This document shows, piece by piece, positions 1 to 8,125 of a stretch of DNA of 64,000 nt. Each line of letters opens with the position of its first letter. Positions within the stretch are counted from its first letter, which is position 1. This DNA is from Azotobacter vinelandii (GTDB taxonomy: Bacteria > Pseudomonadota > Gammaproteobacteria > Pseudomonadales > Pseudomonadaceae): the NCBI RefSeq assembly GCF_001571105.1, contig NZ_BCTD01000011.1, one strand, 5' to 3'. The position numbers and the translations under genes were made by a program. Under the pieces are notes generated by a model, which ran no database searches, was not told where the DNA came from, and saw only the letters and a program-made list of their open reading frames with translations.

Positions 1-187
1 AAAAATGCTCTAGGAGCCAGACGAAAGAGAACCGGGGCAGTTTGCATCGCGCACCGGGCTATGATCCAAGGCGTTGGACTTACAGAAAACCCGCTACAGT
101 AAGCTGTATCTAAGCCAGGAGGTCAACTGGTGCGGAATCCATGCTGTGGCTTTTATTCCCCTCCGCACACGAAGCGAGGACTGATCC

Positions 188-349
188 ATGAGCCAGCGAT
201 CCGATATTCCCCAGCCCGACCCGGTGGTCTGGAACCATCCGGGAGATTTTCCGCAGATGCCGGAATACGAGCCGCCCGAGGAAATCAAATACACCCCGCC
301 CAACGACGGGAAATTGTCCCATGCGGAGGAAGAGCAGGAGCCGCAATGA
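188..349 (+). CDS. small hypothetical protein, 53 aa
   Basis: A short ORF too small for usual cut-offs. It starts with ATG, preceded by a GAGGA-type ribosome binding site about 8 bases upstream, and ends in TGA. The product is hydrophilic and rich in proline and glutamate, with no membrane segment or signal peptide. It contains repeated Pro-Glu-type motifs (PEYEPPEE) and one tryptophan near residue 15, and ends in an acidic tail. I do not recognise a family and assign no function. It lies upstream of the YccA-like gene, in the same orientation, separated by a GC-rich hairpin near 354-381. Good start context and codon use favour a real gene. Confidence 0.55.
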   Translation: MSQRSDIPQPDPVVWNHPGDFPQMPEYEPPEEIKYTPPNDGKLSHAEEEQEPQ

Positions 350-353
350 GCGG

Positions 354-381
354 CCGCCCGGCCTCCGTGCTCCCGGGCGGC
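354..381 (+). terminator. GC-rich hairpin after the 53-aa gene
   Basis: An inverted repeat (GCCGCCCGG and CCGGGCGGC arms) lies just after the small gene. No T-run follows, so it is a weak terminator candidate or simply an mRNA-stabilising hairpin. Confidence 0.3.
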
Positions 382-445
382 GGTAAACCGCTGCGCGCGA
401 AACACACTGTCAAACTCTGATGGTAGGCGTGGCCCTGTCCTTTGC

Positions 446-451
446 TATGAT
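446..451 (+). promoter_or_regulatory. putative -10 element for the YccA-like gene
   Basis: TATGAT sits 40 bases before the chosen ATG at 492 and matches the sigma-70 -10 consensus at five of six positions. I see no good -35, so the promoter assignment is tentative. Confidence 0.35.
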
Positions 452-491
452 CCGCTCATCTCCACGGAACCTCATATCAAGGAGCTGTGCC

Positions 492-1163
492 ATGCACGAA
501 CCCAACAGTTATGCACTTCAATCCGCCCAGGCGGAGCAACTGGAAGTCAGCCGCGTCCTGCGCAACACCTACGGTCTGCTGGCCCTGACCCTCGGCTTCA
601 GCGGCCTGGTGGCCTACGTGGCGCAGCAGATGCGCCTGCCCTACCCGAACATCTTCGTGGTCCTGATCGGCTTCTACGGCCTGTTCTTCCTCACCGTGAA
701 GCTGCGCGACTCGGCCTGGGGCCTGCTCTCGACGTTCGCCCTGACCGGCTTCATGGGCTACACCCTGGGCCCGATCCTCAACCACTACATCGGCATGCCC
801 AACGGCGGCGAAGTGGTGTCCTCGGCCTTCGCCATGACCGCCTTGGTGTTCGGTGGCCTGTCCGCCTACGTGCTGACCACCCGCAAGGACATGAGCTTCC
901 TCAGCGGCTTCATCACCGTCGGCTTCTTCGTCCTGCTCGGCGCCAGCCTGGCCGGCCTGTTCTTCGAGATCAGCGGCCTGCAACTGGCGATCAGCGCCGG
1001 CTTCGTGCTGTTCTCCTCGGCCTGCATCCTGTTCCAGACCAGCGCCATCATCCATGGCGGGGAGCGCAACTACATCATGGCGACGATCGGCCTGTACGTG
1101 TCGATCTACAACCTGTTCGTCAGCCTGCTGCAGATCCTCGGCATCATGGGCAGCGACGACTGA
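492..1163 (+). CDS. Bax inhibitor-1/YccA family inner-membrane protein
   Basis: A 223-residue polytopic membrane protein with about seven hydrophobic segments covering nearly the whole chain after residue 25. This is typical of the BI-1/YccA (UPF0005) family; E. coli YccA modulates the FtsH protease. The start at 492 is preferred over an in-frame ATG at 420 because an AAGGAG ribosome binding site lies 6-7 bases before it and the protein then has family length. Acidic residues of the conserved C-terminal loop are not obvious, so pore or calcium activity should not be assumed. It is followed by a strong terminator, so it is transcribed separately from tus. Confidence 0.85.
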   Translation: MHEPNSYALQSAQAEQLEVSRVLRNTYGLLALTLGFSGLVAYVAQQMRLPYPNIFVVLIGFYGLFFLTVKLRDSAWGLLSTFALTGFMGYTLGPILNHYIGMPNGGEVVSSAFAMTALVFGGLSAYVLTTRKDMSFLSGFITVGFFVLLGASLAGLFFEISGLQLAISAGFVLFSSACILFQTSAIIHGGERNYIMATIGLYVSIYNLFVSLLQILGIMGSDD

Positions 1164-1180
1164 TCGCCGACCGGCCTCAC

Positions 1181-1211
1181 GAAAGCCCGCGCAATGCGGG
1201 CTTTCGCTTTT
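1181..1211 (+). terminator. rho-independent terminator after the YccA-like gene
   Basis: A perfect 10-bp stem (GAAAGCCCGC at 1181-1190 with GCGGGCTTTC at 1196-1205) and a 5-base loop, followed by GCTTTT. It separates the YccA-like gene from the tus operon. Confidence 0.85.
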
Positions 1212-1256
1212 CTGGCGTATCATTTCCCCCTTCCCATTCCCCGCGGCCGCCCGCCC

Positions 1257-1649
1257 ATGAAATTCACCATCGCCCTGTTCTCCCCGCCCCATGCGCCGTC
1301 CTCGCGCCGGGCGCTGCGTTTCGCCGAGGCCGTGCTCGCTGGCGGCCACGAGATCAATCGGCTGTTCTTCTACCGGGACGGCGTGTACAACGCCGCCGAC
1401 AGCATCGTCACGCCCCAGGATGAGTCCGACCTGCCGGCCCAGTGGCGCGCCTTCGTCGAACGGCACGCACTGGATGCGGTGGTGTGCGTCGCCGCCGCCC
1501 TGCGCCGCGGCGTGCTGGATAGCCGGGAGGCGCAACGCTATGGCCGCGTGGCGGTCGTGCCGACGCCACCCTGGGAGCTGTCCGGCCTCGGCCAGTTGCA
1601 TGAGGCCGCCCAGTCGGCCGACCGTCTGGTCTGCTTCGGAGGCGACTGA
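1257..1649 (+). CDS. tusD: sulfurtransferase TusD
   Basis: A 130-residue DsrE-like protein and the catalytic subunit of the TusBCD complex. It takes persulfide sulfur from TusA and hands it to TusE for 2-thiolation of tRNA wobble uridine by MnmA. Cys77 in the VVCVAAALRRGV segment aligns with the active-site cysteine (Cys78) of E. coli TusD. The ATG at 1257 is chosen over an upstream in-frame ATG at 1194, which lies inside the preceding terminator. First gene of the tight tusD-tusC-tusB-tusE-ybiB operon; tusC begins 1 base after its stop. The acceptor enzyme gene mnmA lies 21 kb away in this window. Confidence 0.93.
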   Translation: MKFTIALFSPPHAPSSRRALRFAEAVLAGGHEINRLFFYRDGVYNAADSIVTPQDESDLPAQWRAFVERHALDAVVCVAAALRRGVLDSREAQRYGRVAVVPTPPWELSGLGQLHEAAQSADRLVCFGGD

Positions 1650-1650
1650 G

Positions 1651-2010
1651 ATGGCCAAATCGATGCTGATCGTCAGCCGCCATGCCCCCTGGGGCGGCCT
1701 GAGCGCCCGCGAAGCGCTGGACATCGCCCTGGCCGGCGGTGCCTTCGAACTGCCCGTCGGCCTGCTGTTTCTCGACGACGGCGTGTTCCAGTTGCTACCC
1801 GGCCAGCGACCCGCCGCCGTCGAGCAGAAGGATCTCGCCGCCAACCTGCAGGCCCTGCCGCTGTTCGGCGTGGAGGATCTCTACGTCTGCCGCCAGAGCC
1901 TGCGCCTGCGCGGCCTGGACGGCCAGCCCCTGGCCCTGTCGGCCACGCCGCTGGAAGGGCCGGAGCTGGCCGATCTCTTCGACCGTTACGACCTGGTGAT
2001 CACCCTCTGA
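1651..2010 (+). CDS. tusC: sulfur-relay protein TusC
   Basis: A 119-residue DsrF-like structural subunit of the TusBCD hexamer in the tRNA 2-thiouridine sulfur relay. It starts one base after the tusD stop, and its own stop overlaps the tusB start (ATGA). The sequence starts with a beta strand (SMLIVSRHAPWGG) and ends with the DLVITL strand usual in DsrE/F proteins. A cysteine is present at the YVCRQSLRLRG segment, but the catalytic role in the complex belongs to TusD. Confidence 0.9.
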   Translation: MAKSMLIVSRHAPWGGLSAREALDIALAGGAFELPVGLLFLDDGVFQLLPGQRPAAVEQKDLAANLQALPLFGVEDLYVCRQSLRLRGLDGQPLALSATPLEGPELADLFDRYDLVITL

Positions 2011-2306
2011 TGACGACCCTGCACCTGCTTTCCCGATCGCCCTTCGGCACTCCGCTGGACAGCACCCTGCGCCTGCTCGGCGTCCGCGACGGTCTGCTGC
2101 TCTGCGGCGACGCCTGCCATGCGCTGCAACCCGGCAGCGCGCCGCTCCAGTTGCTGGAGCACCTGCCCGACTCCGTCGCCCTGCACGCCCTCGCGGAAGA
2201 CCTGGAAGCGCGCAACCTCATGGCGCCGGAGCGCGTACGGGTAGTGGACTACCCCGGCTTCGTCGAGCTGTGCACCCGCTACGACAAGGTCAACGGCTGG
2301 CTATGA
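2010..2306 (+). CDS. tusB: sulfur-relay protein TusB
   Basis: A 98-residue DsrH-like third subunit of the TusBCD complex. The start overlaps the tusC stop by one base (TGATG) and the stop overlaps the tusE start, so translation is probably coupled through the operon. The N-terminal MTTLHLLSRSPFGT and C-terminal KVNGWL ending are typical of TusB. It has no role in catalysis on its own. Confidence 0.9.
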   Translation: MTTLHLLSRSPFGTPLDSTLRLLGVRDGLLLCGDACHALQPGSAPLQLLEHLPDSVALHALAEDLEARNLMAPERVRVVDYPGFVELCTRYDKVNGWL

Positions 2307-2638
2307 GCACGCTGAACGTCGCCGGCCGTGACCTGGCGCTGGACGAGGACGGCTACCTGAGCGACCTGCGGGACTGGTCCGAGGAGGTCGCCGAGGCCCT
2401 GGCCCGCCGGGAGGAGCTGGAGTTGAGCGCCGAACACTGGGAGATCCTCCGCCTGCTGCGCGAGTTCCACGCACAGTTCCAGCTGTCGCCGGCGACCCGC
2501 CCGCTGGTCAAGTACGTCGCCCTGAAACTCGGTCCGGAGAAGGGCAACAGCCCGCACCTGAACCGGCTGTTCAAGGGTTCCCCCGCCAAACTGGCCGCCA
2601 AGCTGGCCGGCCTGCCGAAACCGACGAATTGCCTATGA
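2303..2638 (+). CDS. tusE: TusE/DsrC-family sulfur acceptor
   Basis: A 111-residue DsrC/TusE protein that accepts sulfur from TusBCD and delivers it to MnmA. The functional penultimate cysteine (Cys110 in the NCL ending) is present. The second cysteine of true dissimilatory DsrC proteins, about 11 residues upstream, is replaced by alanine, so this is the tRNA-thiolation type and not a sulfite-reductase partner. ATG at 2303 overlaps the tusB stop and TGA overlaps the next ATG, confirming the operon. Confidence 0.92.
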   Translation: MSTLNVAGRDLALDEDGYLSDLRDWSEEVAEALARREELELSAEHWEILRLLREFHAQFQLSPATRPLVKYVALKLGPEKGNSPHLNRLFKGSPAKLAAKLAGLPKPTNCL

Positions 2639-3621
2639 CGACCATTACTCCCGAAGAACATCCCTTCGCCCAGTTCGTGCGCATCCTCGGCAAGGGCAAG
2701 CGCGGCGCGCGCAGCCTGACCCGCGAGGAAGCCCGCGAAGCCATGGGCATGCTGCTCGACGGCAGGGCCGAAGAAATCCAGCTCGGCGCCTTCCTGATGC
2801 TGCTGCGCCACAAGGAGGAAAGCGCCGAGGAACTGGCCGGCTTCAGCGAAGCCGTGCGCGCCCGCCTGCGGGTCCCGGCGGGCCTTAGCGTGGATCTGGA
2901 CTGGCCGAGCTATGCCGGCAAGAAGCGCCACCTACCCTGGTATCTGCTGGCGGTGAAATGCCTGGCGCAGAGCGGCGTGCGCATCCTCATGCACGGCGGT
3001 GGCGCGCATACCGCCGGACGCCTCTACAGCGAGCAGTTGCTCGGCCCGCTGGACATCCCCCTGTGCCGGGACTGGAGCGAAGTCGAGCAGGCGCTGCGGG
3101 GACGCAACCTGGCGTTCATTCCCCTCGGCGCCTGGATGCCGTCTCTGCAGCGGATGATCGAGCTGCGCAACACCCTCGGCCTGCGCTCGCCGATCCACTC
3201 CCTGGCGCGCATGCTCAACCCCCTGGGCGCGCGCTGCAGCCTGCAGAGCATCTTCCACCCCGGCTACCAGGCCATCCACCGCGAGGGCAGCCGTCTGCTC
3301 GGCGATAGCGCCGTGGTGATCAAGGGCGACGGCGGCGAGATCGAGATCAATCCCGATGCCGTCAGCCACCTGTTCGGCACCGCCGACGGCGAGAACTGGG
3401 ACGAGGAATGGCCGGCCATGGCCGAACAGCGCCACGTCAAGCCCGAGCGGCTCGATCCGGCGCAGTTGCAGGCCTTCTGGCGCGGCGAAAGCGAAGACGA
3501 CTACGGCCGCCTGGCCGTGCTGGGCACCATGGCCCTGGCCCTGCGCGCCCTCGGTACGCCGCGCGCGCAAGCCCTCGCCGAGGCGCAGCGCCAGTGGGAT
3601 GCCCGCGACCGCTCGAAGTGA
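2635..3621 (+). CDS. ybiB: YbiB-like protein (TrpD2 family, glycosyltransferase family 3)
   Basis: A 328-residue homologue of anthranilate phosphoribosyltransferase of the TrpD2/YbiB subgroup. These proteins bind nucleic acid and lack proven phosphoribosyltransferase activity. An N-terminal helical GT3 domain (roughly residues 10-75) is followed by the larger alpha/beta domain with the LMHGGGAHT loop and the KGDGGEIEI segment. The ATG at 2635 overlaps the tusE stop, and another in-frame ATG lies two codons upstream. Co-transcription with tusE is expected and conserved in pseudomonads. It converges with cysG. Confidence 0.8.
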   Translation: MTTITPEEHPFAQFVRILGKGKRGARSLTREEAREAMGMLLDGRAEEIQLGAFLMLLRHKEESAEELAGFSEAVRARLRVPAGLSVDLDWPSYAGKKRHLPWYLLAVKCLAQSGVRILMHGGGAHTAGRLYSEQLLGPLDIPLCRDWSEVEQALRGRNLAFIPLGAWMPSLQRMIELRNTLGLRSPIHSLARMLNPLGARCSLQSIFHPGYQAIHREGSRLLGDSAVVIKGDGGEIEINPDAVSHLFGTADGENWDEEWPAMAEQRHVKPERLDPAQLQAFWRGESEDDYGRLAVLGTMALALRALGTPRAQALAEAQRQWDARDRSK

Positions 3622-3628
3622 GCGGCGG

Positions 3629-3646
3629 AGCCTCGGCGACGAGGCT
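3629..3646. terminator. hairpin between ybiB and cysG
   Basis: A 7-bp stem (AGCCTCG/CGAGGCT) with a GCGA tetraloop lies between the two convergent genes and touches the cysG stop. There is no T-run on either strand, so terminator function is uncertain. Confidence 0.4.
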
Positions 3647-5040
3647 TAATCGGCGCTCTGCCGGCCCTCGAACCAGGCCAGCTTGTCGCGCAACCGCACC
3701 ACCTCGCCGACGATCAACAGGGTCGGCGCCGAGACCTGCTCCCGTTCCACCCGCGCCGGCAACTCGGCCAGAGTGGAAACGATCACCCGCTGCTGCGGGG
3801 TGGTGCCCTGCTGGATCAGCGCCACCGGGGTCGCCGCCGCCCGGCCGTGCTCGATCAGCCGCTGGCAGATCACCGGCAGGCCGACCAGCCCCATGTAGAC
3901 CACCAGGGTCTGGGCCGGCGCCACCAGATCGGCCCAGGGCAGATCGAAGCTGCCGTCCTTCAGATGACCGGTGACGAAGCGCACCGACTGGGCGTGATCG
4001 CGGTGGGTCAGCGGAATGCCGGCATAGGCGGCGCAGCCGCTCGCCGCGGTGATCCCCGGCACCACCTGGAAGGGAATGCCATGGGCGGCCAGCTCCTCGA
4101 TCTCCTCGCCGCCCCGACCGAAGATGAAGGGATCGCCACCCTTCAGGCGCAGCACCCGCTTGCCCTCGCCCGCCAGCCGCACCAGCAGCCGGTTGATCTG
4201 TTCCTGAGGCAGAGCGTGTTCGGCGCGGCGCTTGCCGACATAGATGCGCTCGGCATCGCGCCGGCACAACTCTACGATCGCCGGGGCCACCAGGCGATCG
4301 TAGAGCACCACGTCGGCCTGCTGCATCAGGCGCAGGGCGCGGAAGGTCAGCAGGTCCGGATCGCCCGGCCCGGCGCCGACCAGATAGACCTCGCCGAGCG
4401 CCTTGGGCGCCGCTCCGGCAAGCTTGGCTTCGAGCAGCCGTTCGGCCTCCGTCTCCTGCCCGGACAGCAGCCGCTCGGCGATCGGCCCCTGGAACACTTC
4501 CTCCCAGAACACCCGGCGCTGCCGCACGTCGGGCAGCAGGCGCTTGACCTGCGCGCGGAACCTCCTCGCCAGCCCGGCCAGTCGGCCGTAGCCGGCCGGA
4601 ATCCAGGTCTCGATCCGTGCCCGCATCAACCGCGCCAGCACCGGCGCGTCGCCGCCGCTGGACACCGCGACGAGCAGAGGCGAGCGGTCGACGATGGCCG
4701 GGAAGATCACGCTGCACAACTCCGGTGAATCCACCACGTTGACCGGCACGCCATGCTCATGGGCATCGCGGGAAACCCGGGCGTTCAACAGCGGATCGTC
4801 GGTAGCAGCGATGGCCAGCACACAGCCGTCCAGATCCCCCTGCGCATAGCCTCGCGGCAGGCAGTCTCCACCGCCCTCCCGCACCTGCTCGGCGAGCGCC
4901 GCCTCGATCTGCGGCGCCACGACCCGCAGCACGGCACCGGCGTCGGCGAGCAACCGGGCCTTGCGCAAGGCGATCTCGCCGCCGCCGACCAGCAGTACGC
5001 GACGGCCCTTGAGGTTGTGGAACAGCGGAAGGTAATCCAT
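3646..5040 (-). CDS. cysG: siroheme synthase CysG (trifunctional)
   Basis: A 464-residue fusion that makes siroheme from uroporphyrinogen III. The N-terminal part (about 1-210) is precorrin-2 dehydrogenase/sirohydrochlorin ferrochelatase with the NAD-binding VLLVGGGEIALRKA loop. The C-terminal part (about 215-460) is the SAM-dependent methyltransferase with the VGAGPGDPDLLT and LKGGDPFIFGRGGEE motifs. Length equals that of typical CysG. The start at 5040 (MDYLPLFHNL) is the family start. It lies downstream of serS but behind a strong terminator, so it is probably expressed separately. Siroheme supplies sulfite and nitrite reductases. Confidence 0.95.
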   Translation of the reverse strand: MDYLPLFHNLKGRRVLLVGGGEIALRKARLLADAGAVLRVVAPQIEAALAEQVREGGGDCLPRGYAQGDLDGCVLAIAATDDPLLNARVSRDAHEHGVPVNVVDSPELCSVIFPAIVDRSPLLVAVSSGGDAPVLARLMRARIETWIPAGYGRLAGLARRFRAQVKRLLPDVRQRRVFWEEVFQGPIAERLLSGQETEAERLLEAKLAGAAPKALGEVYLVGAGPGDPDLLTFRALRLMQQADVVLYDRLVAPAIVELCRRDAERIYVGKRRAEHALPQEQINRLLVRLAGEGKRVLRLKGGDPFIFGRGGEEIEELAAHGIPFQVVPGITAASGCAAYAGIPLTHRDHAQSVRFVTGHLKDGSFDLPWADLVAPAQTLVVYMGLVGLPVICQRLIEHGRAAATPVALIQQGTTPQQRVIVSTLAELPARVEREQVSAPTLLIVGEVVRLRDKLAWFEGRQSAD

Positions 5041-5060
5041 GGATCGATTCCCGATGGATG

Positions 5061-5092
5061 AAAACAAAGCGGGGTGGCCCTAGCCACCCCGC
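5061..5092 (-). terminator. rho-independent terminator after serS
   Basis: On the minus strand a perfect 10-bp stem (GCGGGGTGGC with GCCACCCCGC) and a 4-base loop precede a T-rich tail (TTTGTTTTC). It ends the ftsK-lolA-rarA-crcB-serS transcript before cysG. Confidence 0.85.
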
Positions 5093-5114
5093 GTTCGGCA
5101 TCGCCCGGCTCGCT

Positions 5115-6395
5115 CTAGCCGATGACCTCGATACCCCCCATGTAGGGCTTGAGCACCTCGGGCACGCGGATCGAGCCGTCGGCCTGCTGGTAGTTTTCCA
5201 GCACCGCCACCAGAGTGCGGCCGACCGCCAAGCCGGAACCATTGAGAGTATGCACCAGCTCCGGCTTGCCGGTTTCCGGGTTGCGCCAGCGCGCCTGCAT
5301 GCGCCGCGCCTGGAAATCGCCGCAGTTGGAGCAGGAGGAGATTTCCCGGTACTTGTCCTGGCTCGGCACCCAAACTTCCAGATCGTAGGTCTTGGTCGCG
5401 CCAAAGCCCATGTCGCCGGTGCACAGGGCCAGCACGCGGTACGGCAATTCGAGCCGCTGCAATACCTTCTCGGCATTGGCGGTCAGTTCCTCCAGCGCCT
5501 CGTAGGACTTGGCCGGATCGACGATCCGCACCATTTCCACCTTGTCGAACTGGTGCTGGCGGATCATGCCGCGGGTGTCGCGGCCGGAGGCGCCGGCCTC
5601 GCTGCGAAAGCACGGGGTATGGGCGACGAACTTCAGCGGCAGTTGCCTGGCGTCGAGGATCTCGCCGGCCACGATGTTGGTCAGCGATACCTCGGCGGTG
5701 GGGATCAGGTAGAAATCGGCCTCGCCCTCGCGGCTGATCTTGAACAGATCCTCCTCAAACTTGGGCAACTGACCGGTGCCCTGCAGGGCCGGCGCCTGTA
5801 CCAGATAAGGGGTGTAGGCTTCCTCGTAGCCGTGTTCGCCGGTGTGCAGGTCGAGCATGAACTGCGCCAGCGCCCGGTGCAGCCGGGCGATGGGGCCGCG
5901 CATCAGGGCGAAGCGGGCGCCGGAGAGCTTGGCGGCGGTCTCGAAGTCCAGCCAGCCATGGCGCTCGCCGAGGGCGACGTGATCCTTGATCGCGAAATCG
6001 AAGGTACGCGGGACTCCCCAGCGGCGCACCTCCACGTTGTCCTCTTCGTCGGCGCCGACCGGCACCGACTCGTGAGGCAGGTTGGGAATGCTCAGCATCA
6101 AGGCGTCCAGCTCGGCCTGGATGGCGTCCAGCTCGCGCTTGCCGGCCTCCAGATCGCTGCCCATGCGGTCGACCTCGGCCAGCAGCGGCGCGATGTCCTC
6201 GCCGCGCGACTTGGCCTGGCCGATGGTTTTGGAGCGGGCGTTGCGCTCGGCCTGCAGCTGTTCGGTGCGGGTTTGCACGGCCTTGCGCTGGGCTTCGAGG
6301 CTCTCGAAACGCGCCACGTCCAGTTGGAAGCCACGGGTTGCCAGGCGGCCCACAATCTCCTGCAGTTGGGTACGAACCAGTTTGGAGTCGAGCAT
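5115..6395 (-). CDS. serS: seryl-tRNA synthetase
   Basis: A 426-residue class II aminoacyl-tRNA synthetase. The N-terminal long coiled-coil arm (about residues 30-100, rich in Glu, Arg and Gln) binds the tRNA-Ser long variable arm. The catalytic core carries motif 2 (FRSEAGASGRDTRGM, then HQFDKVE) and motif 3 near the C-terminus (GSGLAVGRTLVAVLE). The start MLDSKLVRTQ at 6395 gives standard length. It follows crcB by 20 bases and is followed by a terminator. Confidence 0.97.
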   Translation of the reverse strand: MLDSKLVRTQLQEIVGRLATRGFQLDVARFESLEAQRKAVQTRTEQLQAERNARSKTIGQAKSRGEDIAPLLAEVDRMGSDLEAGKRELDAIQAELDALMLSIPNLPHESVPVGADEEDNVEVRRWGVPRTFDFAIKDHVALGERHGWLDFETAAKLSGARFALMRGPIARLHRALAQFMLDLHTGEHGYEEAYTPYLVQAPALQGTGQLPKFEEDLFKISREGEADFYLIPTAEVSLTNIVAGEILDARQLPLKFVAHTPCFRSEAGASGRDTRGMIRQHQFDKVEMVRIVDPAKSYEALEELTANAEKVLQRLELPYRVLALCTGDMGFGATKTYDLEVWVPSQDKYREISSCSNCGDFQARRMQARWRNPETGKPELVHTLNGSGLAVGRTLVAVLENYQQADGSIRVPEVLKPYMGGIEVIG

Positions 6396-6415
6396 GGAAT
6401 GTTCTCGTCTATCGA

Positions 6416-6790
6416 TCAGAGCTTGGTGAGTATCAGGCCGGCCCAGGTGGCGAGCAGGCCGCCCAGCACACTGAACGCCAGGTAGCTGAAAGCCAGCGGA
6501 GCCTGGCCGCTTTCCAACAGGCGCAGCGTGTCGAGGGAAAAGGATGAAAAGGTAGTCAGGCCACCGAGAAAACCGGCGATCAGCCCGGCCCGCAACGCCA
6601 GCGGCACTTCGGGACGCAGCAGGAACTGGCCATAGAGATAGCCGATCAGCAGGCAGCCGGCAATGTTGACCGCCAGGGTGGCGGCATAGAAATGTTGCGG
6701 CCAGTGCGCGGATATCCAGTTGCTGGTGGCGAAACGCAACAGACAACCGAGTGCGCCCCCCACCGCCACTGCCAGGGTCACGCCGATCAT
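6416..6790 (-). CDS. crcB: fluoride channel CrcB/Fluc
   Basis: A 124-residue four-helix membrane protein forming dual-topology dimeric fluoride exporters. Family hallmarks are visible: the NIAGCLLIG segment with the conserved Asn, and GGLTTFSSF in the third helix, which lines the fluoride pore. The start overlaps the rarA stop by 4 bases, so the two are translationally coupled. No fluoride riboswitch is visible nearby because the gene sits inside an operon. Confidence 0.93.
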   Translation of the reverse strand: MIGVTLAVAVGGALGCLLRFATSNWISAHWPQHFYAATLAVNIAGCLLIGYLYGQFLLRPEVPLALRAGLIAGFLGGLTTFSSFSLDTLRLLESGQAPLAFSYLAFSVLGGLLATWAGLILTKL

Positions 6791-8112
6791 GGCTTTCTCC
6801 TCCGCCAGGCACTGGCGCGGTCGAGCTCGGCCAGATGCTGCAGCTTATCGCGGATCTTCGTCTCCAGGCCGCGCGGCACCGGCTGATAGTAGTGGCGCGG
6901 CTCGAAGTCTTCCGGAAAGTAGTCCTCGCCGGCGGCATAGGCTTCCGGCTCGTCGTGGGCGTAGCGATACGCCTCGCCGTAGCCGAGTTTCTTCATCAAT
7001 TTGGTCGGCGCATTGCGCAGATGCAGCGGTACTTCCAGCGAGCCCTGCTGCTCGGCATCGCGGCGCGCTGCCTTGAAGGCGGTGTAGACGGCATTGCTCT
7101 TCGGCGCGCAGGCCAGATAGACGATAGCCTGGGCCAGCGCCAGCTCGCCCTCGGGGCTGCCCAGGCGCTCCTGCACATCCCAGGCGGCCAGGCACAGGGG
7201 CAGCGCCCGCGGATCGGCATTGCCGATGTCCTCGCTGGCCATGCGCACCACGCGACGGGCGAGATACAGCGGATCGCAGCCGCCGTCGAGCATTCGCGCG
7301 AACCAGTAGAGCGCCGCATCCGGACTCGAGCCGCGCACCGACTTGTGCAACGCGGAGATCTGGTCGTAGAAGGCCTCGCCGCCCTTGTCGAAGCGCCGGC
7401 GGCTGTCGCCGAGCAGGTTGCCGAGCAGTTCGGTGCCGATCGCCTGGTCGTCCTCGACCAGGTCGGCGGCGTTCTCCAGCAGATTGAGCAGGCGCCGCCC
7501 GTCGCCGTCGGCGGCCGCCAGCAGCATCCGCAGGCTGTCTTCCGGCAGGCTCAGGTGGCGTCCGCCCAAGCCGCGCTCCTCGCCCAGGGCGCGTTCGGCC
7601 AGCCGACGCAGGGCCGCTTCATCGAGGCTCTTCAGCACGTAGACGCGGGCCCGCGAGAGCAGCGCGTTGTTCAGTTCGAAGGAAGGATTTTCGGTGGTGG
7701 CGCCGATGAAGATCAGGGTGCCGTCTTCCACGTAGGGCAGAAAGGCATCCTGCTGGGACTTGTTGAAACGGTGCACCTCGTCGACGAAAAGAATCGTCCG
7801 CCGTCCATGCTGGGCCGCCTGCTGACGTGCGATCTCGACCGCCTGACGAATCTCCTTGACCCCGGCCAGCACCGCGGAGATCGTCTCGAAGTGCGCATCG
7901 GTGACCTTCGCCAGCAGCCGCGCCAGGGTGGTCTTGCCGACGCCGGGCGGCCCCCAGAAGATCATCGAGTGCAGGGCCCCCTGCTCCAGCGCCTCGCGCA
8001 GCGGCTTGCCGCGGGCCAGCAGGTGCTCCTGGCCGACGTACTCGTCCAGGCTGGCCGGGCGCAGGCGCGCGGCCAGGGGCTGGGCGAAAGGGTCGGCGCG
8101 AAACAGGTCCAT
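6787..8112 (-). CDS. rarA: replication-associated recombination AAA+ ATPase RarA (MgsA)
   Basis: A 441-residue clamp-loader-like AAA+ protein acting at stalled replication forks. Walker A (GPPGVGKTT) lies near residues 54-62. Walker B is replaced by the family-typical FVDEVHRFNKSQQDAFLP segment, and the sensor 1 region reads ATTENPSFELN. The C-terminal oligomerisation domain is present. The start at 8112 (MDLFRADPF) gives the usual length. It follows lolA by 13 bases, the conserved lolA-rarA-crcB-serS order. Confidence 0.95.
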   Translation of the reverse strand: MDLFRADPFAQPLAARLRPASLDEYVGQEHLLARGKPLREALEQGALHSMIFWGPPGVGKTTLARLLAKVTDAHFETISAVLAGVKEIRQAVEIARQQAAQHGRRTILFVDEVHRFNKSQQDAFLPYVEDGTLIFIGATTENPSFELNNALLSRARVYVLKSLDEAALRRLAERALGEERGLGGRHLSLPEDSLRMLLAAADGDGRRLLNLLENAADLVEDDQAIGTELLGNLLGDSRRRFDKGGEAFYDQISALHKSVRGSSPDAALYWFARMLDGGCDPLYLARRVVRMASEDIGNADPRALPLCLAAWDVQERLGSPEGELALAQAIVYLACAPKSNAVYTAFKAARRDAEQQGSLEVPLHLRNAPTKLMKKLGYGEAYRYAHDEPEAYAAGEDYFPEDFEPRHYYQPVPRGLETKIRDKLQHLAELDRASAWRRRKP

Positions 8113-8125
8113 GGGCTCCGCCGGA

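Noticed and set aside
1..187. Possible promoter or tRNA at the window start
   Set aside because: No tRNA cloverleaf, and only weak promoter hexamers (TTGGAC near 73-78); not supportable.
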